Positions 48,221 to 59,987 of a stretch of DNA of 64,000 bases are shown piece by piece. This DNA is from Amphibalanus amphitrite (lineage: Eukaryota; Arthropoda; Thecostraca; Balanomorpha; Balanidae). How positions within the stretch are numbered: the stretch's first letter is position 1; each line of letters begins with the position of its first letter. The position numbers were made by a program, and so were the translations under genes. The DNA is taken from positions 62,001 through 126,000 of the forward strand of contig NW_024882903.1 of assembly GCF_019059575.1 (NCBI RefSeq), given 5' to 3'. The notes under the pieces are model-generated. The model made no database searches. It worked only from the letters and a program-made list of their open reading frames with translations, and had not been told where the DNA came from.

Positions 48221-49599
48221 AGAGACAGAGACAGTAACATGCCCTTGGCCGCAGGGCAGGTCCTTGATGTGACTGCTGCTAGCCTGCTGGCCTAGAGTTT
48301 TGTCAATATTTTCGGTATTTAAACGACAGCACTTCGGCGTATCCTGGTATCCCGAAATTCACCATTAGGGCTGTACCATGTAATCTCAAAGTGACTTTTT
48401 CGGATTTCAAATGACTGACAATGATGAGGTCACGTGTTTGACCATATATAGGCATATGGCGTAGCTTGCGGGGATTCGGGAGCTTGCTTCTTTTTTAAAG
48501 TTTCATCTCCCTGCGAAGGATTTCCTGGAGCTTTGTGCAGTTGCGATATTCTAGGACCGTCACCGTGAGGAGGTCCTCTTATGGCGTCAGAGATTTCCGT
48601 GTAAATTCCTATTCTACCTCGGCGGCCAGGAAATGGGAGAGCCCTTGAAGTGGCAGCTCTGCGCGTGCCGACGGAACTCGCTAGGTGTCGTACATCTCCC
48701 TGATTCTCCCTTCTGCCGGAGGGGTGACGGTATCGCTGTGACCGACCTTGGATCGGTCCGATACGTCCTGTCGGGGCTGCCGCGGCGCGACCTTCTGGCC
48801 GCCCTCAGAGAGCAGACGACCTCTCCTTCCTGGCCATCCAGGTGACTGGACCGGCCACCAGACGTAGTGGCGGCGGAACACCTTCAATTAAGGGAGGGGC
48901 GGGGGGGGGGGGGGGGCACTGCCGACTTTTGGTTCCATTCTTTCCATGCAACGCCCATAGGGCTAATGTTAAAATGCCAAAATCAAAGGGGGGCCCGGTG
49001 CCCCGGTGCCCCCTCGTTCCGCCGCCTATGGCCAGACGTCTAGCGGTGGGCTGCGCGGGTGGCCACGGGTGCACGGGGGGCCCTCCCCTCCCCTCCTCGG
49101 ACGGCCAGGTCACGTGTCACGTGCCACCCAGTGTTCCGGACACATCGCGAGGATGGGGCAGACCCAGCACCGAGTGCTGCCTGAGTGGGTGCTGAGGTGT
49201 GGCGAGAAACTCGGCGCTGTCCTTTGCACACCAATTGATTCCCGGTGGGGTGAATAGCGTGGTATAGTGTCAGTGATTTTCCATGTTTGGGAGCCGGCTA
49301 TGTTGTTATCCCTTCCGGCGCGCACTGCGATACATATCTGGCTCAGGAGCATCCCCTGTTGTCGCATGTCACCGTGTGGGGAGGTGCCGACCCGTTGGAC
49401 GGGACGAACGAGAGACGGCCTCGAGTGGTGCCATTGTCGGCTGAGCGAGTCAGTCGCAAAACGCATCGCTTTCTTTGGGCGAAATGCCCGTATATGTAGT
49501 TACAATCGTGTTTATGAGAGGTTTCGAATGAGGACAAGTCATGAATTATATATTCGTCTGAATCAGGCGAGGTCACTCAGCCTCGGGTGGGCGGGTGGG

Positions 49600-49722
49600 C
49601 CCACCCGACTCGACGCGGCCCGGCCCGCCCGGTCGTCCAGCCCGCCCGGCCCGCCCGACCCGCCCGACCCGCCCGGTCGTCCGCCCGCCCGACCCGCCCG
49701 GTCCGTCCGCCCGGTCTGTGGC
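49600..49722. repeat. CCCGCCCGA-type short tandem repeat
   Basis: Mixed CCCGACCCG / CCGCCCGGTCGTC 5-10 bp units, giving proline-rich and arginine-rich spurious frames. Confidence 0.75.
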
Positions 49723-49726
49723 TTGC

Positions 49727-49757
49727 GTATTTACAAATTGCAACCGAGCTCCGCCGT
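49727..49757. repeat. Dispersed short repeat (copy 1)
   Basis: GCGTATTTACAAATTGCAAC, then CGAGCTCCGCCGT, is found inverted at about 58236-58268. Confidence 0.75.
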
Positions 49758-51647
49758 GGGGTAAGGTGGGCAGGGGTTTTCGCCAGTTTTCGCACTACGG
49801 CTGCGGTTGAACTACAGTCTGTGGTAGAAACTTCGGGATGATGGCGCGTTTCATACGAAATCTGGCGCAATGTTTGTTTGCTTCTGAACTTGTATTGTTA
49901 TTGCTGTGAGCTCTTGAAGTGGGAGTGTTTCAATAACAATTTGTGGATTATTTGAGTTTCTTGCTATAAAAATCGAATAATATTATGAAACATTGTGTGG
50001 AAACTGCAAATAATGATATAATCAATTGCTTAGTTTGGGAATTGATACACATTTTGTAGAGGTTTGTCTGGCAAATGGTGTAACAAACTTCAAGCCTATC
50101 ATGATCTGAAGCTGTTGTAACAAATCAAAATTGTTTTGATGTTCCATAGTACCTTGTTGGAAAGACTGGAGCATGGTTCAAGATGATGTTTAAAAATTCA
50201 AGATTTGTATAAAAGCTCATGACTGAAGAGCAAAAACAGTTATATGATGGCTCAATCAAACGTGGAAATGGATGACAAAACAAAAAGTAGAGTATCTACA
50301 TTCCGGCATGTGAGAACAACTTCAGAACTTCATAGTTCTTGTAGTATTGCATTCTTCTTATGTACAGTTCTAGGTTTTGTTAGGGTATTTCAATTTTGAT
50401 GTGTCAGTTGAGATATAGGTGGATTGCGGACAAAATTTAGAATCATTGCATGGTACCTAGATAGGTACTTGTTGGGTAAAAAGGTATGTGATGAATGCCA
50501 CGAGAAGGTTTTTTAATGATTTAATATATGGTTATTGTTGTGCCTACAAAAATGCACGCTCCTACTAGCACCTAGTTTTTGAATCAAATCGAAAGTACCT
50601 ATTTGCTATGAATGTAAATATGTACCTGCAAAGTATGTCAATAAATTTGTGTGATGTTGACCAGAGAGCCGTATCATCTGGGCATTTATGTTGCTTCTTA
50701 CATTAGGTGTTAAGCATAGTAATTATGGATGAACTTTGTGCAAATATCTTCAATGCACAGTGTATGTAGCATGTCTACAACCCTCACTGATCCTGCTATA
50801 GCTATAGGCATTTGGCACCAGCAAGACCAAGGGCATGAACTTCACAGTTGCTCAACCCTTTGTCATGCACCACCAGTCACTTTTTTTCCTTACATAGCAG
50901 TGTACACAATAATGTGCGGAGGGCCTACACAAAAACAACATTATTAGTGTGCACTATGATGCACAACATTGTACCCTGATTATTTGAATATTCTGATCAC
51001 TCAACAGTCAACAGTCAGGAGACCATTTTTGAATGTCACATTTATTATACATCACTCGTCAAACAAGAGCATGATGACTCACATTTTGACAAGCAATCAT
51101 GGTAATATTCCAATAAGTTGGACACCTCCCTGTCCCTGGGCATCATTTTTCCAGGAAGGTACCTCTGCAGCAGGTGTTGTGATAGGTTAGGTTGAATTGG
51201 GCTAAGTTAGGTGAAGTAAGACGGTTAGGACCAGGTCAGACCGTAAGGCCTGGTCAGGCTGATTTTAATCTTTCATTCTAATTTGACATAGATACCTATT
51301 ATTACCTATGTTTTTGCTCCAGAATGAACTTCATTAGGTAATGAGTTCATTTTGTTTTGTTTTTTATCTGTCTTGTTTTGTGTTTTTGTCCCTTATGTTT
51401 TGCCCCATAGGCAAGGGTGGAGCTTTTCCAGGGAAGGTGGTGGGGCAAAAAGCCGTCAAACCTGCAATGCTCGGTGCAACTCAGATTATGGTTCAGATTA
51501 TGTGCAACACTGAATCAATTCTTTTAATTACAGAACATTTTGAATTATACATACATTTCAAAGCTCCTCAATGCGAACAACATGGTGGTTTACTAAGCAA
51601 CGAAGTTCTACAAATAAGCAAAAGTTGGAGGGGCATAACGCTATTTT

Positions 51648-51702
51648 TTCTCTGACAGCTTCGTAACATGTTACGAAGGCACTAAAACTACTTCAGTACC
51701 TA
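51648..51702 (+). repeat. AGGTCA-rich dispersed repeat (copy 3, first segment)
   Basis: GACAGCTTCGTAACATG ... GAAGGCACTAAAACTACTTC continues at 53060 after the Tc1/mariner-like insertion and at 57843 after the CR1-like insertion. Confidence 0.75.
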
Positions 51703-53057
51703 CAGAGTGTAACGAAATTATCCGGCCACATCTATTTTTTCGCCATATCTGTTCGCAGTTTCCTAATCCTTTCTGATGTTAGAAGTGGGAATACTGGATG
51801 AATACGTGCCTCTGCTATCGGTTTTTAACTCAGCAGTGACCTGACCTTGTCATGTGACTGTTGCTCTGACTAGGAGTCGATTCACAGACGGGTTCACATG
51901 GTAGTTTTTGTCCAAGCCAGTTGCGAGAAAGGGATACAATCTCTCCTTTCGTGGTAAAATTGCATGGCGGCACCCACGGCGTCATGAGCCAGAAGCTGGT
52001 CTGCCAGCAGCTGGACATCAGCAGCAGCCAATTGCACATCTGCCTGAGGCGTGGTAAGCTGGGACTTCGATAGCAGACTCAGCCCGGTCGTGACCACAAA
52101 AGCCGCCCTTTGTCAAGTGGTGAGGAGAGTCAAGATAGCGGCAAGGAAATGCCACCAATCAATCCGCAAATTGACTCGAATTCTTACCAAGTCAGATAAT
52201 AAGAGTCCCATATCATGGTTTACCGCTACCCGCCCTTTAACTTGGTTCTAGTGCCCTTCAAACCGAAAAAGACAACGAAACTGACGGGAAAACAACCAGT
52301 TCACCACCTTTCGCCTCACGCCAGATCGCGTCCACTGGTTGAACAAAGATAATGGTGAGGTGGTCTGGTTGGATGGGTAGCCGTTCGAGCTGTATTATCC
52401 TTTGAACCGTCAAATCGGACATGTATGGGCGCCCAGCCGCTCGAACTTGCTGGCCTTTGCCGCCGTCAAACATCCGGACAATATCCAGAACTGGAGCATG
52501 TTCAGCTGCCTAGCGATGCTCCAATAGGACAGTGTCACATAATACCGCCATCAACGTCAAGCATTACGGGAGCAACATACTGGCCAATGAATGGTTGGAG
52601 CCGCTCAACCAGACGGTATAGGAGGGCTCGGTTTCTGAACGCGCACTGATGCCTGATTCAAGCCACGCTGTCTTCATGCGCGGCGTGCTACTTAAAAGTC
52701 CCTAAAAGAACGGGCAGTGATGCCGATAGAACCTTCAATTATTCTGGGCTAACGCTTATGACTTGGAAAAAGTCGCGATCCCAATTCAATCGAAAAACTG
52801 TGGGCTCTTGTTCAGCAGGTGACTGAAGAGACGCCCGCCACAAGCACCGCCCAACCGCAGGCACAGCTTTAGACGGCGTTGGTCCGCATCAAAGCCAGTG
52901 TGCTGGAGAATCCAGTGGCTGAAATGCTCCAGAACATTCGCCACTGTGTTTTTATGAAAGGTGGCTACATGCTCAGTTAAAAGAAAAAGTACCAGAATGT
53001 TTTGCTTTTTAATTACAGCGGGAAGAAAGGTGCCCGATAATTTCGTTACACCCCCTG
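51703..53057. mobile_element. Tc1/mariner-superfamily element, decayed, 1.36 kb
   Basis: Termini CAGAGTGTAACGAAATTATC and, from the other side, CAGGGGGTGTAACGAAATTA, flanked by TA on both sides (51701-51702 and 53058-53059). Size is normal for the superfamily. On the + strand, broken pieces of a transposase-like protein can be read: near 51984 MSQKLVCQQLDISSSQLHIC (a helix-turn-helix-like start), and near 52790-52980 WALVQQVTEET and KGGYMLS, resembling the C-terminal end of such transposases. Several stops and frame changes make it inactive. Confidence 0.75.
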
Positions 53058-53059
53058 TA

Positions 53060-53268
53060 ATGTTCAAATGGTTGCTAAATTCGAAATCAGCTCCAAAAAC
53101 TAGCCTAGAAACATGTGAAACTCGAAAAAGTGAACCGAGGTCAACAAAGGTCATTGAGCTGACCTGACCTTCAGGTGACCTTGACACCCACCCTCATGCA
53201 GAGGACCAGCATCATATCACATGTTTCAACGCTTGAAACCACGTAAAGACTGCAAACGCGCGGCTAAT
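53060..53268 (+). repeat. AGGTCA-rich dispersed repeat (copy 3, second segment)
   Basis: Continues the repeat of 51648-51702 (AATGTTCAAATGGTTGCTAA ... CTTGACACCCAC ... AAAGACTGCAAACGC). It ends at GCTAAT (53263-53268), which is duplicated at 57837-57842 on the other side of the CR1-like element. Confidence 0.8.
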
Positions 53269-53669
53269 CGGACTGCAGACGCTTCAGCATAGTCGGACGT
53301 GGTATTGAATGCTCCGTAATTATAGCGTAAATTCTGCTGAATGGTATGGAACTAGAGTCTGAAATGCAGATTAGAAGATAGATTAGGTGTTGGTGTGCCT
53401 AATGGTTGTTGTTTCATCTGGAAGTATGAACTGGCTTAGATGCATTAATTAATTTAAGTTTCTTGTTTTTCGCTGTGAAAACATATTTTGCATAATTTTT
53501 CCAGCAAGAGATCCTCAATTTTCTTGCTCGAATTTTGAAGATCACGAGAAACAGCATATATACCTCTTTGGTCTGAGCCTCTTCTTTAGTGGGATCCAAG
53601 AGTTCGGCTATCAGTGCTAGCGCAAAAATCGAAGTTTCTTTTTGAAAAAGGCAGCAAGCAGTTCGTAAA

Positions 53670-54806
53670 ATGACAACAATTATCAACGAACTGTTGTGCT
53701 ACATGCTGAATAAGGTCGACAGTATACCTCAGGATACACTAGTGCGCCTGATTTCCGAGAATTTTAATGACGATGAAGTTGAAACTGCAAAAAGTCTTCT
53801 TTGTTCTCACGTGGATGATTCTGTCAAGGCTGGTAATCGTCGTGGGCAGAATAAAAAACAGCTGAATATTCAAGATATCTTCAAGATGATCCTTGAATGC
53901 AACAGAGGTGACCTGCCGAGGTTCGTCGCACTGAACCTTGATAAGCTGCCGCCGATATCGATAGACTGCATCGATGTGAGCGCGCTCCTCAGGAAACAGC
54001 AATTGATGGAGATGGACATGTCTCAGCTGAAGTCCACTGTTGATGAAGTGCTGAAGGTGAGCGCTGAGACGTCGCGAAGAGTCGAGACTGTGCTGTGCGC
54101 CGGTGCTGGTGCCGGCCGGGTCAGTCTGACGACGCTGAATGCTCCCGAGCGACCGGTCCCTCAGGAGAGGACCTCTGCCACTACCAGCGCGGAAGGACCG
54201 ACTGCTTCGACCCGTCCTGGAGGACACCCCGCCACCCAGAGAACGCCTGGATCTGCGCCAGAGCTTGGCGAGTCGCGTCTTCCTGCCCATCCAGAGGGTA
54301 GGGTGCCGGAGGCGGCGGCGGCGGCGGCGTCATACGCTGCTGTTGCTGCTGCATCTGTGCCTTCAACGGAGGAGGGCTGGAACATTGCCAACAAGGCTAA
54401 GCGCGGTACCAATCCTGCTGAGCGAGGTAAGGTGGCTGCTGCGAAACCGAAAGGCAAAGTTATGCCAGCGAAAAGTGTAGTTGGGCTCCAAAAATCAAAT
54501 GTGATCAAAGCTGTTCAGTCTGTGAAGCGCATCTCGCTCTTCGTATCTCGGCTCCCACCTGGCACAGACACTGTCACTCTGCAGGAGTATGCCAAGGAGC
54601 AGGTAGGAGCGTCAGAAGTGGTGGCAACCAAACTGGAGACTAGGTATGACTCTTATGAATCCTATCGTCTCGATGTGACCGATCCGTCAGTGGATGACGT
54701 CCTGGAACCAGAGATATGGGCACAGGGCCTTCTCGTGCGCCGTTATTTCGTGAAAAGATCTGATCCCGATTCATCGGAGCCCCGTAGACCTGTATCTTCT
54801 CGATGA
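53670..54806 (+). CDS. ORF1 protein of non-LTR retrotransposon
   Basis: 378 residues, probably the RNA-binding chaperone of the element. The N-terminal half is helical and charged, the middle (about 150-260) is alanine/proline/threonine-rich and probably disordered, and the last third (ISLFVSRLPPGTDTVTLQEY to LVRRYFVKRSD) looks like the RRM-like domain seen in ORF1 of CR1-type elements. No zinc knuckle or PHD finger is visible. The start ATG is the first in frame after stops. It ends in ATGA, sharing the A-TGA with the start of ORF2. Confidence 0.8.
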   Translation: MTTIINELLCYMLNKVDSIPQDTLVRLISENFNDDEVETAKSLLCSHVDDSVKAGNRRGQNKKQLNIQDIFKMILECNRGDLPRFVALNLDKLPPISIDCIDVSALLRKQQLMEMDMSQLKSTVDEVLKVSAETSRRVETVLCAGAGAGRVSLTTLNAPERPVPQERTSATTSAEGPTASTRPGGHPATQRTPGSAPELGESRLPAHPEGRVPEAAAAAASYAAVAAASVPSTEEGWNIANKAKRGTNPAERGKVAAAKPKGKVMPAKSVVGLQKSNVIKAVQSVKRISLFVSRLPPGTDTVTLQEYAKEQVGASEVVATKLETRYDSYESYRLDVTDPSVDDVLEPEIWAQGLLVRRYFVKRSDPDSSEPRRPVSSR

Positions 54807-57670
54807 CTTGTTATTCTGGCGTCCTCTCCATCTGTCTGGTTCTTGCTGTACTGTCCCACATATTTTACAATCAGATGCGGATAAGTTCATATAACTGCCA
54901 GTCTTCTAAACGTAACATTGGAGGAATCAAATTGCTTTGCGATGTTTCAGACATAGTTTTGCTGCTGGAGCACTGGCTCTATCCTTTTGATCTTCCCAGC
55001 CTTAATACCTTGCACAAAGATTTCATGACATTTGGAATTTCATCCATTGATGTATCCGATGGTATTGTGCTAGGACGCCCGTACGGTGGTGTAGCAGTTA
55101 TGTGGAGAAAGGACTTAACATCTCAGGTGAAACCCATCAGTTTTGATGATCGGAGAATAATTGGACTGGAATGTTGTTTTAATGGTATCAAAATGCTGTT
55201 ATTGGGAGTGTATTTGCCTTATAACGCAACTCATAATTTTGATGAGTTTGTATTTTCTCTCGGTAAAATTAGGTCAATTATTGATGAGTTTGATTCCCCC
55301 TACGTTTTCGTCTTCGGTGACTTCAATGCTGATATAGAGAGGCAGACCTCTTTTGGTAAAGAACTAGATTCATTTTGCCAGGAGTCTGACCTTATTGTTG
55401 CTGATCCAGTGTTCCTGGGAAGGGGATCTGTGACTCATGTAAATGACGCTCATGGTACAGAGTCTTGGTTGGATCATATTGTGTGCACGAAAGGTGCGTA
55501 TGGGCTAATTCAGGCAATCGATATTCGCTACTCTATTTCTAGCTCTGACCATTTCCCTATGACTGCTGAGCTCAGGATCCCCAGTGGGGTTTCAGTAACG
55601 CCAGATGACCTAGACAGAGAGAATTTCAAATGGGTGGTTGACTGGTCAACGGTCGATCGTGCACGCCTTGAACTGTACACTGCGGGTGTGAATGAAAGGC
55701 TAAACGAGATAAATGCTCCTCTTAATGTTCTAAATTGTAACGATACGCACTGTGTTGATCACTGTTCAGATATTGATAGATATTATAGTGAAATAATATC
55801 TTGCTTGCATGAATCATCTCGCCACAGTATAGCTAGAGAGGTGCGCGGCGGACATAAGCCGGTGCCGGGCTGGAGTGAGTTTGTACAGAAGGCTCACTCG
55901 ACGCTTGGTGACATATATTGTCTGTGGGCTATTGTCGGAAAGCCCAAGACCGGCTACATCTATGATCAGCTGCGTTTAGCAAAGGCTCGTTTCAAATACT
56001 CCCTGCGATGGTGCATTCGCAATGATAAGGATCTTCGGGCTAGGAACTTAGCTGATAAGCTCGCAAGGTACCCACGTGATCCCGCTTCCTTTTGGAAGGA
56101 GGTCAGAAATCTGAATAGCTCCCCTCCTCTTGCTACAACAGTTAATGCTGTGAGCGGGACGAAAGACATTGCACACATGTGGAAAGACCATTTTTCTGGT
56201 ATACTGAATTCAGTTTGTGATGATACGTTAAAGGAATCTGTACTTCATCGAGTGAGAGAGAACATGGGTGTTGTGCATAACATTTCTGTGCAGGAAGTGT
56301 CTAACTCTTTGCGAGACCTGGCGTCAGGACGGAGCAGTGGTCATGATGGCTTAAGTGCAGAGCACTTTAAGCATGCTGGTCATATGTGTCTCATCCACTT
56401 GTCCTTGTGTTTCACCATGATGTTAAAACATGGCTACCTGCCCAAAAGTTTGACCAAAGTTGTGATTGTTCCCATAGTGAAGGACAAAACTGGGAATATT
56501 TCTGATAAGGATAATTACCGACCGATTGCTTTAGCGAGTGTCAGCTCCAAAGTGCTGGAGTCAATCGTTTTAAATCGTAGCCGTGACGTCTTTTGTACCA
56601 GTGACCATCAGTTTGGTTTTAAGCCGTCACACTCTACTGACATGGCCATATATGCTGTAAAGGAATTATCTGAGTACTACTTGCGAAACAATAGCCCAGT
56701 GTTCTTGTGCTTTCTTGATGCTAAAAAGGCGTTTGATCGAGTGAATCATTGGAAATTGTTTGACAAGCTTTTGCGTAGGGGAATGGATGCTTGCCTTGTG
56801 AATCTTCTCGTGGAATGGTATGGTACACAATCATTTCATACGCAATGGGGACAGTACGTTACAAGTGGCTTCACTGTTTGCAATGGGGTCAGACAGGGGG
56901 GCATTCTTTCACCATTTTTGTTTAATCTGTATGTTGATTCTTTGTCTGTGAGCCTTGATAACACTGGTGTTGGCTGTCGCTACCTAGGTAGTATGAACCA
57001 CATAGCATATGCTGATGATATGATTCTTTTGTCACCCACGCCGTTTGGCCTTCAGGTCCTACTAAACACATGTGAAAAATATGCGAATGAACATGACATT
57101 GTTTATAATACGAAAAAGACTGTGTGTATGTGCTTGCGCCCAAAAATGTTCAAGAATATGTGTTTGCCACAGCTTACTCTTTGCGGTGAAACTCTGAAAT
57201 ATGTGAATAGCTATAAATATTTAGGTTTTAATATTTCTGAAGACTCAACTGACAATTTGGAAATCCAGCAGCAATATCGTTTACTGTGCTGTCGAACGAA
57301 CTCGCTGATTCGGAAATTCTCGATGTGCTCGTATCAGGTAAAGAAGTTTCTGTATATGTCCTATTGTGCCACTGTATATTGCCTTCACCTTTGGCACGTA
57401 TTCAATGTGTCTGTTATCAACAAGTTTAAGGTTTGCCTGAATAATGCTGCTCGAATGTTTTTTGGCTACGAGAGATTCTGTAGTGCTTCTGCAATGCATG
57501 TTCGCGAAGGCATTGATAGCTTTGATGTTATGTTCAGAAAGTCATCATGGATATTTCTCCGAAGGCTCGGTTTGACCAAAAACACTGTTTTGAGCGCTCT
57601 TGTGAACAGTGATGTGAGCATACGCTCTAGATATAGGGCTGTGTGGAATCGGGCACTGTTGGCAGTGTAA
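54803..57670 (+). CDS. ORF2: endonuclease and reverse transcriptase
   Basis: 955 codons with no stop or frameshift. The apurinic-type endonuclease occupies about 25-255: SYNCQS near 29, LLLEHWL near 54, FGDFNAD near 170, SWLDHIV near 222, SSSDHFPM near 246. The reverse transcriptase occupies about 560-830: NYRPIALAS, QFGFKPSHSTDMA, LDAKKAFDRVNH, NGVRQGGILSPFLF, and the catalytic AYADDMILLS near 734. No RNase H or C-terminal CCHC finger is seen. The order and motifs are those of the Jockey/CR1 superfamily. The start codon overlaps the stop of ORF1 (ATGA), suggesting coupled translation. A second ATG at codon 25 falls just before the endonuclease. Confidence 0.95.
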   Translation: MTCYSGVLSICLVLAVLSHIFYNQMRISSYNCQSSKRNIGGIKLLCDVSDIVLLLEHWLYPFDLPSLNTLHKDFMTFGISSIDVSDGIVLGRPYGGVAVMWRKDLTSQVKPISFDDRRIIGLECCFNGIKMLLLGVYLPYNATHNFDEFVFSLGKIRSIIDEFDSPYVFVFGDFNADIERQTSFGKELDSFCQESDLIVADPVFLGRGSVTHVNDAHGTESWLDHIVCTKGAYGLIQAIDIRYSISSSDHFPMTAELRIPSGVSVTPDDLDRENFKWVVDWSTVDRARLELYTAGVNERLNEINAPLNVLNCNDTHCVDHCSDIDRYYSEIISCLHESSRHSIAREVRGGHKPVPGWSEFVQKAHSTLGDIYCLWAIVGKPKTGYIYDQLRLAKARFKYSLRWCIRNDKDLRARNLADKLARYPRDPASFWKEVRNLNSSPPLATTVNAVSGTKDIAHMWKDHFSGILNSVCDDTLKESVLHRVRENMGVVHNISVQEVSNSLRDLASGRSSGHDGLSAEHFKHAGHMCLIHLSLCFTMMLKHGYLPKSLTKVVIVPIVKDKTGNISDKDNYRPIALASVSSKVLESIVLNRSRDVFCTSDHQFGFKPSHSTDMAIYAVKELSEYYLRNNSPVFLCFLDAKKAFDRVNHWKLFDKLLRRGMDACLVNLLVEWYGTQSFHTQWGQYVTSGFTVCNGVRQGGILSPFLFNLYVDSLSVSLDNTGVGCRYLGSMNHIAYADDMILLSPTPFGLQVLLNTCEKYANEHDIVYNTKKTVCMCLRPKMFKNMCLPQLTLCGETLKYVNSYKYLGFNISEDSTDNLEIQQQYRLLCCRTNSLIRKFSMCSYQVKKFLYMSYCATVYCLHLWHVFNVSVINKFKVCLNNAARMFFGYERFCSASAMHVREGIDSFDVMFRKSSWIFLRRLGLTKNTVLSALVNSDVSIRSRYRAVWNRALLAV

Positions 57671-57716
57671 AGTGGTTCTGTCTCATTTACAATTGGACCA
57701 TGAGTCCGTAAATACA

Positions 57717-57839
<123 letters not shown>

Positions 57840-57842
57840 AAT

Positions 57843-58020
57843 GCGAGCCGACATACGCCGAATCGCGATTCGGGCCAAACATGGTCTCGAGAAATAGGTC
57901 ACAGGTCAAATGTCATTTGGGTCACGGTCATGAAATTTTCAGGGTAGGTGTAAAATTGATAAAATCGGGGGTATTGAAAGTTTCGTCGCGATCGGACAGT
58001 TTTTACTTGAGTTACTAACG
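57843..58020 (+). repeat. AGGTCA-rich dispersed repeat (copy 3, third segment)
   Basis: GCGAGCCGACATACGCCGAA ... ACATGGTCTCGAGAAATAGG ... GAAAGTTTCGTCGCGATCGG matches 36737-36900. Confidence 0.85.
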
Positions 58021-59987
58021 AAAAACCGATGTGGTCCGTTCAACGCCTCCTTCTATACGGGCGAGGGAAAAGCGCAACCAAAAAGGCAAAAATATGCACA
58101 TGCGATAACCTATACTGCGAAAAAAGGTGCATCATTTTTGAACGTCGCCGACAAATTGCAATTACCCCAAGCTCAGGCAGATGTATGGTAGAAAATACCC
58201 CAAGTGAAATACACTACGGCGGAAATAAAATACCCTACGGCGGAGCTCGGTTGCAATTTGTAAATACGCCTGTGGCTTCCAGGAGGCGATCCTTTTTGTC
58301 GGCCAGCGCGGCGGCAGAGGACAGAGGACCCGAACTAACACAGCCAAGGCCGTGACTTCGGGAGTGTGTTCGACTGAGCCACGGGCTGGCTGGCTGAGTC
58401 TGTGAGCTGCGACTGTGAGCTCTCCGGATGAGTCTGTGAGCTGTGGCCGTGAGCTCTCCGGATGTGTCTGTGAGCTGCGACTGTGAGCTCTCCGGATGGG
58501 TCTGTGAGCTGTGGCTGTGAGCTCTCCGGATGTGTCTGTGGCCGCGCGCTGGCCGACTGTATATGTGGGCTGGCCGATGCTGATGCTGATGCTGTCCGGG
58601 ACATTTAACTGGTCACCTGGCGTGTTATTATGACTGTCCTCATTATGACTATCCAGACTGTCCTCAGGTATCCGCTGCCGGCCACCATTGGACCGTGTAA
58701 TGTGCACTTACCAGTCACCTGACTTATCAGCTCCATGCAGTGAGCAAACTCCACCTCCCCTGGCCTCTGCGCTACGCTCGTAAATCGTCAAGAACAAATT
58801 AAGGAATGCACCATGTATGTATAGTACATAGGTATGTACCTCGATTGCATATATCTTTTATCAGTGTTCACTGTCGGACAGGCCAGCTGCTATAAGGTAC
58901 GGGGTTACAAAAGCTACAGTAGGTATCGGTGCTGCATAACAGCAACATTAAAGTCAACATTAGGGCCCGCTGTCTGTCGGTTCGAAGTTGTTTGCTGCGA
59001 AAGTCTTTTTATTGTCGTTGAAGATTTTTCTGTTGTCTGTACATTTACTGCTAGCTTGCACGCATCTTATACAATAACGTCAGAATTTGAGATCTCGCAA
59101 TCCCTTGCACAAAGTGTAATTCATGGAAGTTGTTCCCTTTTTGCAATCTATGTTGTTTACAGGCAGTATAAATGGTTAATGGTTCAATGACTCTTTTCGG
59201 CTATTCATTCGGATTTAATGTGTAGGAAATGTGTTGAACCAATTACCAAAGTGATTTGAGGACTCGTCTATTATTGGCGACATGATTCGATTTGGAATTG
59301 TGTCAGTGGACGGCGGACCTACTCATAACATTCGGGTACCTACTCAACGTTCGCGTTTACGCTGCAACACAGAACACTACATGACTATGATGCAATCGCA
59401 ATGAAGGAGTCGCACCCTGGTTAGTTCGTGAGCAAGTACATGTACTATAGAGTGCTGTACGTTTCGCCACCCCGTGACTTAACCCGCGCCGGGCCGGTGC
59501 TCGGCACCAACCGCGCCGGGCCCGGGCCGGAGGTGTTTGAATACCTCCCGTCTTACTCAGCTCTTGGACCACGTAGCGACACACGGGTAAGTGGCATCCG
59601 AAAGAGCCTCAAAAAGCATGAAGGAAGTGCTCTGATCATCTTTTAGGTCTGGTCTTGTCAGGTCACCTGACGTCAACAAAGGTCAAATTTTGCCTATTTC
59701 AACATTTTCTTTTTAATCGGCGGGCGTATAACCCGGCAACCAAGAGCTGCAGGGCAGCGGAAAAGTGCATTCGATAGCTCTTTTAAAGCTCTTCTTGGAG
59801 CAAGTTCTCAGATTTCACCTAGGATCAACGGTTTAGCCTTCAAAGAGCAAAAACTCTTAAAATTAACATTTCTACGAAATATTTTTTTATGTAGGGACAG
59901 CTTCTGACTCAAGAAAGGTATGACATTGCTTTTGAAGGCATCGCGTTTTTCTGGTCGAGAAGTGTTCGACATAACTAGAGCTATAAC
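58021..59987. other. Intergenic spacer
   Basis: No gene recognised. A 29-33 bp tandem repeat (GAGCTCTCCGGATGTGTCTG) occupies about 58390-58545, and an inverted copy of the short dispersed repeat of 49727-49757 lies at 58236-58268. Confidence 0.5.
58390..58545 (+). repeat. Minisatellite, about 31 bp unit
   Basis: Four to five copies of a unit with GTGAGCTCTCCGGATG and TCTGTGAGCTGYGRC. Confidence 0.8.

Larger units (their letters stand above)
48221..51647. other. Intergenic spacer
   Basis: No convincing gene. A possible exon-like stretch ending at a CAG/GTGACT donor near 48841 could not be identified. A long G-run lies at about 48900-48918 and a GACCCGCCC-type repeat at 49605-49720. The stretch 49870-51640 is AT-rich and featureless apart from a possible old transposon around 51300-51640. 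Confidence 0.45.

Noticed and set aside
48633..48845. Possible exon with LGSVRYVLSGLPRRDLLAAL and a GTGACT donor
   Set aside because: Single isolated open stretch with no partner exon and no recognised family; the evidence is too thin to call a gene.
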